Source: Moraxellaceae bacterium (lineage in GTDB: Bacteria > Pseudomonadota > Gammaproteobacteria > Pseudomonadales > Moraxellaceae). From it: a stretch of 35,578 bases of DNA. The stretch covers positions 1 to 35,578 of the forward strand of contig JAUXNL010000457.1 in the NCBI GenBank assembly GCA_030684415.1, in the 5' to 3' direction. Within the stretch, counting starts at the first letter, position 1. The number at the start of each line of letters is the position of its first letter. Both the position numbers and the translations under genes were made by a program. The notes below the pieces were generated by a model. That model was not told where the DNA came from. It saw only the letters and a program-made list of their open reading frames with translations, and did no database searches. Of the stretch, positions 8,420 through 17,097 are shown piece by piece.

Positions 8420-9580
8420 ATGACTGATTATCTGCGGCGCAATCTGGAAGAGGTCGACCTGACGCCGGGGCGCGGCCGCGTCAGTGGCAGCCTGTCGGTG
8501 GGGCTGGGTCTGCTGGGCATCATGGGTGCGCTGTGTTTTCTGTTTCCTGATCTGCTCACCACGCCCGATTTCCAGCCGCTCTACAACGCGACGGTTTTGC
8601 GTCAGGTGCTGTTTGGTGGGATCGGCTTCGCGTTCGTGTTCGGCTTTTACAGTGTGATGCAAGGCCACAGCCGCTGGCTGGGCTTGGTCGGGCTTGCGCT
8701 CAGCAGTGTGGCGGCGGTACTTGGGAGCATGGAGACTGAGCGTGCTTTGCCGGCCGAGCGCAGCCTTTATGCCGGGCTCGATTATTTTGTGCTGACCTTG
8801 CTGGTGCTGGCGTTGGTCTTCATTCCGCTGGAGCGCCTGTTCCCCAAATCGCCCGAACAGAAAACCCTGCGCGCCGGTTGGACGACCGATCTAAAGTATT
8901 TTCTCTTCAGCCATCTGGGTGTGCAGATCATCAGCTTTTTTACGGTGATTCCGGCGCAGCATTTCTTTGCCTGGCTGATTGATGCGGACTTTCAGCGCCT
9001 GATTGCCAGCCAGCCGGTGTGGCTGCAATTCATCGAGATTCTGGTAGTGGTCGATTTCACCACCTACTGGATGCACCGCAGCATGCACGAGGTGCCGTGG
9101 CTCTGGAAAATCCATGCGGTCCATCACTCCACCTTGCAGATGGACTGGCTGGCGTCGTCACGCATCCACTTTCTGGAAATCGTCAGCAACCGTTTGCTGG
9201 GCTATCTGCCGATTTTCATCCTCGGCTTTACCCCGGCGGCGGTGTATGCCTACCTCGTGTTTGTATCGTTTCACGCGATTTTCATTCATGCCAATGTGCG
9301 TTTTCGTTTTCCGGTCATTCGCCATCTGTTGGCGACGCCGGAGTTCCATCATTGGCACCACACCTCGCAAGACGAAGGTGTCGACATCAACTACGCGGGC
9401 TTTCTGCCGATCTATGATCGCCTTTTCGGCACCTATTACTTGCCGGCGAATTTGCCGGAACGCTACGGTACGCGTGGTGCGCCCTTGCCGGAGGGATTTA
9501 CGGATCAGTTCCTGTACCCGTTCCGGCAGTGGCAGGAAATGCGTGCCGCCCGCAAGCCGGATGACTCGGCGTCGCACTGA
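8420..9580 (+). CDS. Sterol desaturase / fatty acid hydroxylase superfamily membrane protein
   Basis: His-box motifs HRSMHE, HAVHHS, EFHHWHH; multiple TM segments. Confidence 0.92.
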   Translation: MTDYLRRNLEEVDLTPGRGRVSGSLSVGLGLLGIMGALCFLFPDLLTTPDFQPLYNATVLRQVLFGGIGFAFVFGFYSVMQGHSRWLGLVGLALSSVAAVLGSMETERALPAERSLYAGLDYFVLTLLVLALVFIPLERLFPKSPEQKTLRAGWTTDLKYFLFSHLGVQIISFFTVIPAQHFFAWLIDADFQRLIASQPVWLQFIEILVVVDFTTYWMHRSMHEVPWLWKIHAVHHSTLQMDWLASSRIHFLEIVSNRLLGYLPIFILGFTPAAVYAYLVFVSFHAIFIHANVRFRFPVIRHLLATPEFHHWHHTSQDEGVDINYAGFLPIYDRLFGTYYLPANLPERYGTRGAPLPEGFTDQFLYPFRQWQEMRAARKPDDSASH

Positions 9581-9612
9581 CCGCTTGCTGAAAAATGCTT
9601 TCCAGCAAGCGG
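9581..9612. repeat. Palindromic element CCGCTTGCTG...CAGCAAGCGG, copy 2
   Basis: Perfect 10-bp arms just after the desaturase stop codon. Confidence 0.7.
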
Positions 9613-9716
9613 CTTCTCGGGCAGGGAGGGCCGTCAATCACCCTTAAGTGAGTGATTCAGCGTGGAGCGATTCCGGACATGTGCGAAATCGCGGGTTGAA
9701 AAAACCCGGGTTGGCC

Positions 9717-9733
9717 TTTTTCAGCAAACGCTT
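9717..9733. repeat. Half-copy of the palindromic element (TTTTTCAGCAAACGCTT)
   Basis: Matches the 3' arm of the 8304 element. Confidence 0.5.
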
Positions 9734-9753
9734 AAGTGGTCAGGCGGAGATAA

Positions 9754-10197
9754 GTGATGGTCGTTGATGGACGAAAGGTAGTTCTGGCGCTGTTTGGATT
9801 AGTGCTGTCGGGCTGCGCGCCGTTCCAGACGCGACCACTGGATTCGCTGGAGCGGCTGCTGCTACAGGAGCGCTATGCCGATGTGCTGGCGCACAGCAGT
9901 CGTGAGCGGCTGGTGCACATCAATCTGTATTCCAGCCTTGTGGCTCACGATATTGCACAAGTGATGGTGCACGGGCGCGCTGCGCCACCGTTGCTCTGCG
10001 CGCCGATACTGGAGCGCTACCCCACAACGATTGCCACGACCATGGAAGTGTGTCGGCAGTTGCAAAAGAAACTGGCGGGCGAGCTTGTCAGTGACGAAGA
10101 GTTGTTGGCCATGGATGACATTGCGCGGCGCCAGTTCCCGCGTGAGCGTTATCTGGTGACGGTGATGACGAGGGTTCGCGCCGCTCCGCTGAAATGA
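9754..10197 (+). CDS. Hypothetical lipoprotein
   Basis: Signal with lipobox LVLSGCAP. Confidence 0.75.
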   Translation: MMVVDGRKVVLALFGLVLSGCAPFQTRPLDSLERLLLQERYADVLAHSSRERLVHINLYSSLVAHDIAQVMVHGRAAPPLLCAPILERYPTTIATTMEVCRQLQKKLAGELVSDEELLAMDDIARRQFPRERYLVTVMTRVRAAPLK

Positions 10198-10331
10198 AGC
10201 CAGCGGCATCGATGGCGCTACGGCGTAGTGTGTCGTGATTTCTTTGTATCGGCTTTTCGGGTGGTTCAGTCGTGGGCTGTTTGGGTGTTTGCTTGCGCGG
10301 CTGTTGCCACAGCAGGCAACGGCAGAAGCCC

Positions 10332-10796
10332 TTAACTGCCGCCCACAAAACTCAGTTGGCGCCAGCTTTCATAAATCACCACGGCCGCTGAATTCGACAG
10401 GTTCAGGCTGCGGCTGTCCGGCCGCATCGGCAGGCGCAGGCGGCGGTCGGGTGTGAATTCCGCCAACACCTCCGGTGGCAGGCCGCGTGTCTCCGGCCCG
10501 AAAACGAATGCATCGCCGGCGCGCACGTCCAGCGCATGAAACGGCGCACTGCCCTTGGTGGTCATGGCGAAAAGCCGTGGCGGCTCTGCGCTGGCGATGA
10601 AGTCTGCCAGCGTGTCGTGCACCTGCATGTCGGCCCACTCGTGGTAGTCCAGCCCGGCGCGTTTGAGCTTGCGGTCGTCGAGCTCGAAACCGAGCGGGCG
10701 CACAAGGTGCAGCGCCGCACCGGTGTTGGCGCAGAGGCGGATGATGTTGCCGGTGTTGCCGGGAATTTCCGGCTGGAAGAGAACGATGCGGATCAT
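10332..10796 (-). CDS. trmL: tRNA (cytidine(34)-2'-O)-methyltransferase
   Basis: SPOUT signatures: FQPEIPGNTGNIIRLCANTGA, LVRPLGF, FGPETRGLP, LPMRPDSRSLNLSNSAAVVIYE. Confidence 0.95.
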   Translation of the reverse strand: MIRIVLFQPEIPGNTGNIIRLCANTGAALHLVRPLGFELDDRKLKRAGLDYHEWADMQVHDTLADFIASAEPPRLFAMTTKGSAPFHALDVRAGDAFVFGPETRGLPPEVLAEFTPDRRLRLPMRPDSRSLNLSNSAAVVIYESWRQLSFVGGS

Positions 10797-10907
10797 GGGC
10801 GCGGAGTGTAGCCGAAGCGGCGGTGTCAACCGATGGGGGCGGCTGGCGTTAATCAGGGGGAGAGCCGGCTCAGCCTCATCCCTGACCCGAACCAAAGGAC
10901 ATACCCC

Positions 10908-11363
10908 ATGAATATCCGTTCCCTGAATCACCGCCAGACCGTTCTGGCCCTTGGCCTTGTCGCCCTGATGGGCAGCACCGCCAGCTTTGCCAATGATGGT
11001 CGTGAAAAGCGCGAAGGCCGCCATGGCGGCAAGCCCGGCAGCTTCACCACTGAGGTCGTGACCACCACCGACGATGGCAAGGTTTTCAAACGCCGTATCG
11101 AGCAGAAAGTGGCGGATGGCAAACTGGAGCGCCGCACGCAGGTCACGCGCCCGGATGGCAAGACTGCCAGCCAGGTGTTGATCGCCACACGTGATGGCGA
11201 CAAGGGCGTCACGCGCAAGGTCGAGGGCACCGACTTCGACGGCAAGCCCTATGTCCGCGAAAGCACGCACCGCCGTGAAGGCGAGGGCCGCGCGCCTCAT
11301 GCGGGCAAGTGGCGTGAGCATGCACGTGCCGACAAGGCGTCGGCCGATGGCGGCGCACGCTGA
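10908..11363 (+). CDS. Hypothetical secreted protein
   Basis: N-terminal signal peptide (LALGLVALMGSTASFA); upstream of sigma factor. Confidence 0.7.
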   Translation: MNIRSLNHRQTVLALGLVALMGSTASFANDGREKREGRHGGKPGSFTTEVVTTTDDGKVFKRRIEQKVADGKLERRTQVTRPDGKTASQVLIATRDGDKGVTRKVEGTDFDGKPYVRESTHRREGEGRAPHAGKWREHARADKASADGGAR

Positions 11364-11503
11364 TCATGGCGCGCGGGCAGACGGTGCCGGCAAACCTTTC
11401 GCTGGCGCCAGTGCTTGCGTATCGTAGCGGCGGCCCCACAGCCGTGACGCCCGTCGCTACGACGGCAGCCCCCCCTTCTTCCGGTTCCGCCAGGTTTTCG
11501 CCC

Positions 11504-12058
11504 ATGACTGATGCCGTAACGCCGCTGTCGCTCGACGCCTTCCTTCGGGAAGTCGGGCGGCGTGCACAGGTGATGGCGGAAATTGCCACGCGTGACCGTG
11601 AGGCGGCGCTCGATATCGTGCAGGACAGCATGTTGGCGCTGGCCACGCGCTATGCCGACAAGCCGGCAGCCGAATGGGGGCCACTGTTCCAGACCATCTT
11701 GCAAAGCCGCATCATGGACTGGCATCGCACGCGCACCCGGCGTGGCCGGTGGTTCACCTGGCTGGCGCCGCGCGATGACGAGGACGACAGCGACCCGTGG
11801 GCCGACGTGCCGGAACAGCAGAGCTCCGATCCTGCCCTGCTGCTGGAACGGGCGCGTGACATGGAGACGGTGCAGGCGGCGCTGGCGGCATTGCCGCTGC
11901 GCCAGCAGCAAGCCTTCATGCTGCGCATCTGGGAAGGGTTGGATACCGCGGCAACGGCCCGTGCCATGGGCTGTTCGGAAGGAAGTGTGAAAACGCATTT
12001 GTCGCGAGCCATGCAGGTATTGCGTGCTCGCCTGGAGGATGGCCATGAGGCCGACTGA
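11504..12058 (+). CDS. ECF-like RNA polymerase sigma factor
   Basis: Sigma region 2/4: DIVQDSMLALATRY, LPLRQQQAFMLRIWEGLDTAATARAMGCSEGSVKTHLSRAMQVLR. Confidence 0.9.
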   Translation: MTDAVTPLSLDAFLREVGRRAQVMAEIATRDREAALDIVQDSMLALATRYADKPAAEWGPLFQTILQSRIMDWHRTRTRRGRWFTWLAPRDDEDDSDPWADVPEQQSSDPALLLERARDMETVQAALAALPLRQQQAFMLRIWEGLDTAATARAMGCSEGSVKTHLSRAMQVLRARLEDGHEAD

Positions 12059-12500
12059 CGTGAACGCTGCGGACCCCAACGCCGATGGCGTGAACAGCAA
12101 AGGCTTGAGTCAAGCGGACCTGAATGAGGCTGGCATGAATGATGACGACGCGCTGACACCCTCCGAGCGTGAATTGGCGGGCGTGTTGCGGCACACGCTG
12201 GAGCAGGCCGCTGCGCAGCCGGATACCACACTGGATGCGGCATTGGCCGCCACACGTGCACAAGTGCAGGACTTGCGTGCACGGCCTTCGCGCCGTCCAC
12301 AGGCATGGATGGTGGCCGGCGGTTTTGCGCTCGCCGCCAGCTTGGCCGTCGTGGTGGTGTTGCCGGAGCGACAGGCGCCGACGACGCGTGGCGTGTCGGT
12401 GGTGAGTCTGGCCGCGGCACCGGCGACGGCTGTTGACCTGCAGTTGCTGGATGATCTGGATTTGTTGATGGCAATGGGGGAGCCGGCGAATGGCAGTTGA
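12045..12500 (+). CDS. DUF3619-like single-TM protein (candidate anti-sigma partner)
   Basis: Overlaps the sigma gene stop; single TM (GGFALAASLAVVVVLP); C-terminal LQLLDDLDLLMAMGEP. Confidence 0.65.
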   Translation: MRPTDVNAADPNADGVNSKGLSQADLNEAGMNDDDALTPSERELAGVLRHTLEQAAAQPDTTLDAALAATRAQVQDLRARPSRRPQAWMVAGGFALAASLAVVVVLPERQAPTTRGVSVVSLAAAPATAVDLQLLDDLDLLMAMGEPANGS

Positions 12501-12540
12501 GCGGTTGTTGCCTGCGCATCCCTGTGCTGGAGAAGGTGTA

Positions 12541-13194
12541 ATGAAAAATCGGCGGTGCGATTCAGTAAGGTTCTGGTCTGGTTGGCTTGGCTTGATGCGG
12601 TCGTGCGCAATGAAGCCCCGCTCATTGGGGCTCGGGTCGTTGCTGCTGGGGCGAGCACTGTTGGCCTCATGGCTGATGGCGAGTTCGCTGGTGCTGGCGG
12701 CTCCGGCCGATTTCGAACAGCTTGACCCGGAGACGCAAGCCTTTCTAGGCAAGGTTCGTGATGACTGGCGTCAGCTCTCGCCAGAGCGTCGCGATGCTTT
12801 GTTGCAGCGCGTGCAGGAATGGAAAAGCCTGCCGCCAGAGCAGCGTGAAGAGTTGCGCGCCCGACATCAGCGCTTTCGCCAGTTACCACCAGAAGAGCAG
12901 GAGGCCCTTCGCAAGAAATTTTCAGACTGGCGCAAGCGCCCGCCTGAAGAGCGTGAAGCCTTGCGTGACAAGTGGCGCAGCATGAGCCCGGAGGAAAAGC
13001 GCGAAGCCGCGAAGCGTGGCGGTTTTGATCAAGGTCGTGATCGCGGCGCTGTACCTGACGAGGCGCGCAAGGAAAAACGCGAAGACCGCCCACACAAAGA
13101 CCGTCCAAACAAAGACAAAGGGCGTGATAAAGAGTCGCGCCATGATAAAGAATCGGGCCGTGACGGTGAGCGGGGCCAGCGCGAATGGCGTTGA
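12541..13194 (+). CDS. DUF3106-like protein with charged C-terminal tail
   Basis: Repeated WRQLSPERRDALLQR / WKSLPPEQREELRAR / FRQLPPEEQEALRKKF / WRKRPPEEREALRDKW; signal peptide; third gene of operon. Confidence 0.8.
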   Translation: MKNRRCDSVRFWSGWLGLMRSCAMKPRSLGLGSLLLGRALLASWLMASSLVLAAPADFEQLDPETQAFLGKVRDDWRQLSPERRDALLQRVQEWKSLPPEQREELRARHQRFRQLPPEEQEALRKKFSDWRKRPPEEREALRDKWRSMSPEEKREAAKRGGFDQGRDRGAVPDEARKEKREDRPHKDRPNKDKGRDKESRHDKESGRDGERGQREWR

Positions 13195-13332
13195 AAAAGT
13201 TTTCTTGAGCTTTTCCCTGCGTGGCGCGGCCCAGCCTATGTCTGTCGCGGCACTGTAGGGCGGTGATGTCTCGCAGTACGAGGTACTACAAGAGTGGCCC
13301 GTGTTGGGTGTGTTGAAGATGCCTTGCTGAAT

Positions 13333-13365
13333 AAAAAGCCGTCACGAAAGTGACGGCTTTTTATT
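13333..13365. terminator. Bidirectional-type rho-independent terminator
   Basis: AAAAAGCCGTCAC-GAAA-GTGACGGCTTTTT. Confidence 0.9.
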
Positions 13366-13552
13366 GGCCAAGAAGTCTCTGCAAGCGTGAAGCCGTTCGG
13401 GTTGAGGGCTTCCACAGAGCCTACCTGTGCGTGCTCCAAATGGGCTTCCGATTGACTCAGCAATGCCTTGACGCCGCATGAGCAGTATTTTCCGGCCAGC
13501 AGCTAAGCGCGAGTGGCACTATTCGGAGACTTCGCCAATAAATGCGCAGCAA

Positions 13553-14983
13553 TCAGTCTTCGTCGTCTTCGCCTGCAATCTCCATTTTCAGTTCTTTGAT
13601 CTTGCGGGTGAGCGTGTTGCGGCCCCAGCCCAGCAATTCGGCGGCGTCACGGCGACGGCCGCCGGTGTGGTTCAGTGCGCTGGTGATCATGATGCGTTCA
13701 AACGCTGGCATGGCGGTGTCCAGCAAGGGGGCGCCGCCGGCCGCCAGTTGTTTGCGTGCCCAGTCGGCCAATGACTGCTCCCAGCCCTGTGCGGGCCGCG
13801 CGCTGTCGGCGTCAGGAGTGGTGCGCATTTCCGGTGGCAGATCGCTCACCAGGATTTCGCGCCCCGAGGCCATGACCGTCAGCCAGCGGCAAGTGTTTTC
13901 AAGCTGGCGCACATTGCCGGGCCACGGCAGTTGCTGCAAGTAGGCGGCGGTTTCCGGGCGCAGTACCTTGTGTTCTACATTCAACTCACGCGCGGCACGC
14001 ACCAGAAAATGCGCGGCCAGCGCGCCGATGTCTTCGCGGCGGTCGCGCAAGCGCGGAATGTGCACACGGATCACGTTCAGGCGATGGAACAAATCTTCGC
14101 GGAACTTACCTTCTGCCACCAGTCGCTCAAGGTTCTGGTGCGTGGCGGCAATGATGCGTACATCCACTTTGACCGGGGTATGGCCACCGACGCGGTAGAA
14201 CTCGCCATCCGCCAGCACACGCAACAGACGGGTTTGTGTTTCCAGCGGCATGTCGCCGATTTCATCCAGAAACAGCGTGCCTCCGTTCGCTTGCTCGAAC
14301 CGGCCCTGGCGCTGTGCGCTGGCACCGGTGAAGGCGCCTTTTTCATGGCCGAACAGTTCGGACTCCATCAGGTCTTTCGGAATCGCGGCCATGTTCAGCG
14401 CAATGAAGGGGCGGCTGGCGCGCGGCGAATGACGGTGCAGTGCATGAGCGACCAGTTCTTTGCCGGTGCCAGACTCGCCATTGATGAGCACGGTGATGTT
14501 GGAGTTGGAAAGGCGGCCGATGGCACGGAAAACTTCCTGCATGGCCGGCGATTCGCCGATGATTTCTGGCGTGGCGCCCGGCAGTTCTGGCGCACCTGCA
14601 TTTTTCAGTTGTTCGTGGTGATGCGCGACGGCGCGCTTGACCAGTGCAATCGCGTCGTCCACATCAAAGGGTTTCGGCAGGTATTCGAATGCACCACCCT
14701 GATAAGACGATACGGCGGAGTCCAGATCGGAATGCGCGGTCATGATGATGACGGGCAAATCCGGATGATCAAGACGGATGCGGGTCAGCAGTGACAGGCC
14801 ATCGATACCGGGCATGCGGATGTCGCTGATGATGGCGTCGGGCTGTTCTTTTTCGAGTTTGGCGAGTGCGCTGTTGCCATCTTCAAACGTGACGGCATCC
14901 ATGCCTTCCTGCATCAGTGCTTTTTCCAGCACCCAGCGGATCGAGCGGTCATCATCAATAATCCAGACCTTGTCGGCGCTCAT
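13553..14983 (-). CDS. glnG: Nitrogen regulation response regulator NtrC
   Basis: REC + sigma54 AAA+ (GESGTGKELVAHALHRHSPR, ELFGHEKGAFTGA) + Fis HTH (LNHTGGRRRDAAELLGWGRNTLTRKIKEL). Confidence 0.96.
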   Translation of the reverse strand: MSADKVWIIDDDRSIRWVLEKALMQEGMDAVTFEDGNSALAKLEKEQPDAIISDIRMPGIDGLSLLTRIRLDHPDLPVIIMTAHSDLDSAVSSYQGGAFEYLPKPFDVDDAIALVKRAVAHHHEQLKNAGAPELPGATPEIIGESPAMQEVFRAIGRLSNSNITVLINGESGTGKELVAHALHRHSPRASRPFIALNMAAIPKDLMESELFGHEKGAFTGASAQRQGRFEQANGGTLFLDEIGDMPLETQTRLLRVLADGEFYRVGGHTPVKVDVRIIAATHQNLERLVAEGKFREDLFHRLNVIRVHIPRLRDRREDIGALAAHFLVRAARELNVEHKVLRPETAAYLQQLPWPGNVRQLENTCRWLTVMASGREILVSDLPPEMRTTPDADSARPAQGWEQSLADWARKQLAAGGAPLLDTAMPAFERIMITSALNHTGGRRRDAAELLGWGRNTLTRKIKELKMEIAGEDDED

Positions 14984-15046
14984 GACAGTTTTCTCCCTGA
15001 AGCATTTTGCAGGGCCGCCGAGGCGGCCTCATCAACGGTGTGAGAC

Positions 15047-16138
15047 TCAAGACGCCTGTTCACTGTCGGTCTCGAGGGGCAGCAGGATGCTGAAAGTGGT
15101 TTGCCCGGGTTTTGATTCGCATTCGATCATCCCGTGGTACTGGTGCACGATGTCCTGTGCAATCGAGAGGCCAAGTCCGGTGCCGTTGGCGCGGCCACTG
15201 ACCATCGGGTAGAAAATGCTTTCCAGCAGGGTTTCGGGAATGCCCGGGCCGTTGTCGGTAATGTCGATGCGCATGACCAGACGATGGCGCACGGCACCGA
15301 TCGTGAACTGGCGCAGTGGCCGCGTGCGCATGACGATGACAGGGTCTTTCTGCGCCGGATTTTCCAGCAAGGCCTGCAAGGCATTACCGCTGATATTGAG
15401 AATGGCCTGTATCAGTTGGTCGGGGTCGGCCGTGAGTTCGGGCAGTGACGGATCGTAATCGCGTCGGAAAACTACACGGCCTTCGGCTTCTACCAACAAC
15501 AGCGAACGCACGCGCTCCAGGCATTCGTGGATGTTCACGCGCTGCAACTCGGGCAGTTTGCGCGGGCCCAGCATGCGGTCGGCCAGATTGCGTAGGCGAT
15601 CTGTCTCTTCAATGATGATGTTGGTGTACTCGCGCACATCGGAGCCCGGCGGTGTGCGCGCCAGCAATTGCGCGGCACCACGAATGCCGCCCAAGGGATT
15701 CTTGATTTCATGCGCCACGCCACGGATGAGCGTGCGTGTCGCCTGATGGTTGGCGACGATCGATTCTTCGCGCGAGATGCGCAGCAGGCGGTCCATCTGC
15801 TGCAGCTCGATCAGCAGTGCGGTGGGAATGCCCGGCAGGATCAGGGTGGCGACGGTGTAGTCCGCGACGATTTCTTGCAGACCGACGCGCAAATGCGCCT
15901 CGCGTTTGGTGAACGGGTGCGAGCTGGCCAGGGTCTGGCGCAGCACGCTGTCGAGGCTGGTTTCACCCAGATCAATCAGGCATTCGGTCAGCGGCGCACC
16001 GATGGCGCGCAGGCGGCTCATGGCCAGTAGCGCCTCGGCGGCGGGATTGAGATAGCGCACCACCAGCGCGTCATCGACGTAGAGCACGGCGGTGCTGAGG
16101 TTGTCGAGCACGCGGCGGGCAAAGGCGTTGTCCAGCAT
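15047..16138 (-). CDS. glnL: Nitrogen regulation sensor kinase NtrB
   Basis: PAS + GVAHEIKNPLGGIRGAAQLL, NISGNALQAL, DNGPGIPE, GTGLGLSIAQDIV. Confidence 0.95.
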   Translation of the reverse strand: MLDNAFARRVLDNLSTAVLYVDDALVVRYLNPAAEALLAMSRLRAIGAPLTECLIDLGETSLDSVLRQTLASSHPFTKREAHLRVGLQEIVADYTVATLILPGIPTALLIELQQMDRLLRISREESIVANHQATRTLIRGVAHEIKNPLGGIRGAAQLLARTPPGSDVREYTNIIIEETDRLRNLADRMLGPRKLPELQRVNIHECLERVRSLLLVEAEGRVVFRRDYDPSLPELTADPDQLIQAILNISGNALQALLENPAQKDPVIVMRTRPLRQFTIGAVRHRLVMRIDITDNGPGIPETLLESIFYPMVSGRANGTGLGLSIAQDIVHQYHGMIECESKPGQTTFSILLPLETDSEQAS

Positions 16139-16249
16139 GAAGGTTCTGCCGTGGGAAAGTCGGGCCCTCTCCGGGGCGTGTTCTGAGACGCTTGCCGAGG
16201 GGATAGCAATAAGCGCACCAATCCGGGCTCCAGTGCCATGCGCCTTGCT

Positions 16250-16264
16250 GCGCCATGATGGTGC
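16250..16264. promoter_or_regulatory. Candidate NtrC-binding site (GCGCCATGATGGTGC)
   Basis: Matches GCACY-N5-RGTGC with one mismatch, upstream of glnL. Confidence 0.45.
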
Positions 16265-16431
16265 GGGGCATCGGGCGTCATGATGCTGGGCTGGACGCCA
16301 CATTATTGCTCTTTTTTGGGGCAATTTTTGGTGGGGTGTCTTTTTTGGTGCTTGGGCGGGGGTTCTAGTGGTGCGGAGTGTGCTGGAGCGCCACCGGGCA
16401 GGGCGCCCGGCGGCGTTGACGCAGGAAAGGC

Positions 16432-16836
16432 TCAGCCTTTCAGGAAGCCTTTGAGCAGGCTAGCGCCTTGGGCGAGCAGGTCGCCGCCCTGCGGCATCTG
16501 GCCGCCCGGGGTCAGCGTGTCGATCAGGCCGGGGAGCACCTGCGCCAGCTTTGCCGAGGCCTGCTGCGGGTCGATGCCCAGTTGGCGGGCGATACCGGCC
16601 ACCTGCTCGTTCCCCAGCACCTGCTGGATTTGCTCGGCACTGATTGGCAGGTTCTGGCCGTTGCCGACCCAAGAGGCCACGACGTCGCCCAGGCCCTTGT
16701 CCTGAAACTGCTTCAGCAAGCCTTCAAGGCCGCCGTTCTGACTGAGCAACTGCTGGCCCAGTGACAACAGATCGGAGCCGCCGCTGCCGCCTTGTGCGCT
16801 GCCCAGCATCTTGCCGACTTCGTCCAGTAATCCCAT
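16432..16836 (-). CDS. YidB/DUF937 family protein
   Basis: MGLLDEVGKMLG...GLEGLLKQFQDKGLGDVVASWVGNGQNLPISAEQIQQVLG. Confidence 0.9.
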   Translation of the reverse strand: MGLLDEVGKMLGSAQGGSGGSDLLSLGQQLLSQNGGLEGLLKQFQDKGLGDVVASWVGNGQNLPISAEQIQQVLGNEQVAGIARQLGIDPQQASAKLAQVLPGLIDTLTPGGQMPQGGDLLAQGASLLKGFLKG

Positions 16837-17097
16837 GGTGAATCTCCTTTGCGGGTGTGGTGGGGGTTGGGGTGGGAGAGGATGCAGCGAGGCCGGAGCA
16901 TAGGCGCTCGGGCCGTCATCGGTGTGACGGGTTACAAATAGCCGCCATGCCTTCCTCCCTATCAAAAAGCCTCTGTGCCGATCACAGACTTGGCCGGAGC
17001 GACCTGAAGGCGCTGGGCTCCCGCTCCGCCCCGCAGGAAGCAGGGCGGGCGAGGACGACAAAGATCCGCTTATTCAGAGGCTCCAGACGTCATCACC

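Noticed and set aside
13931-14794. 287-aa plus-strand ORF over ntrC
   Set aside because: Shadow ORF antisense to the sigma54 AAA+ domain of NtrC.
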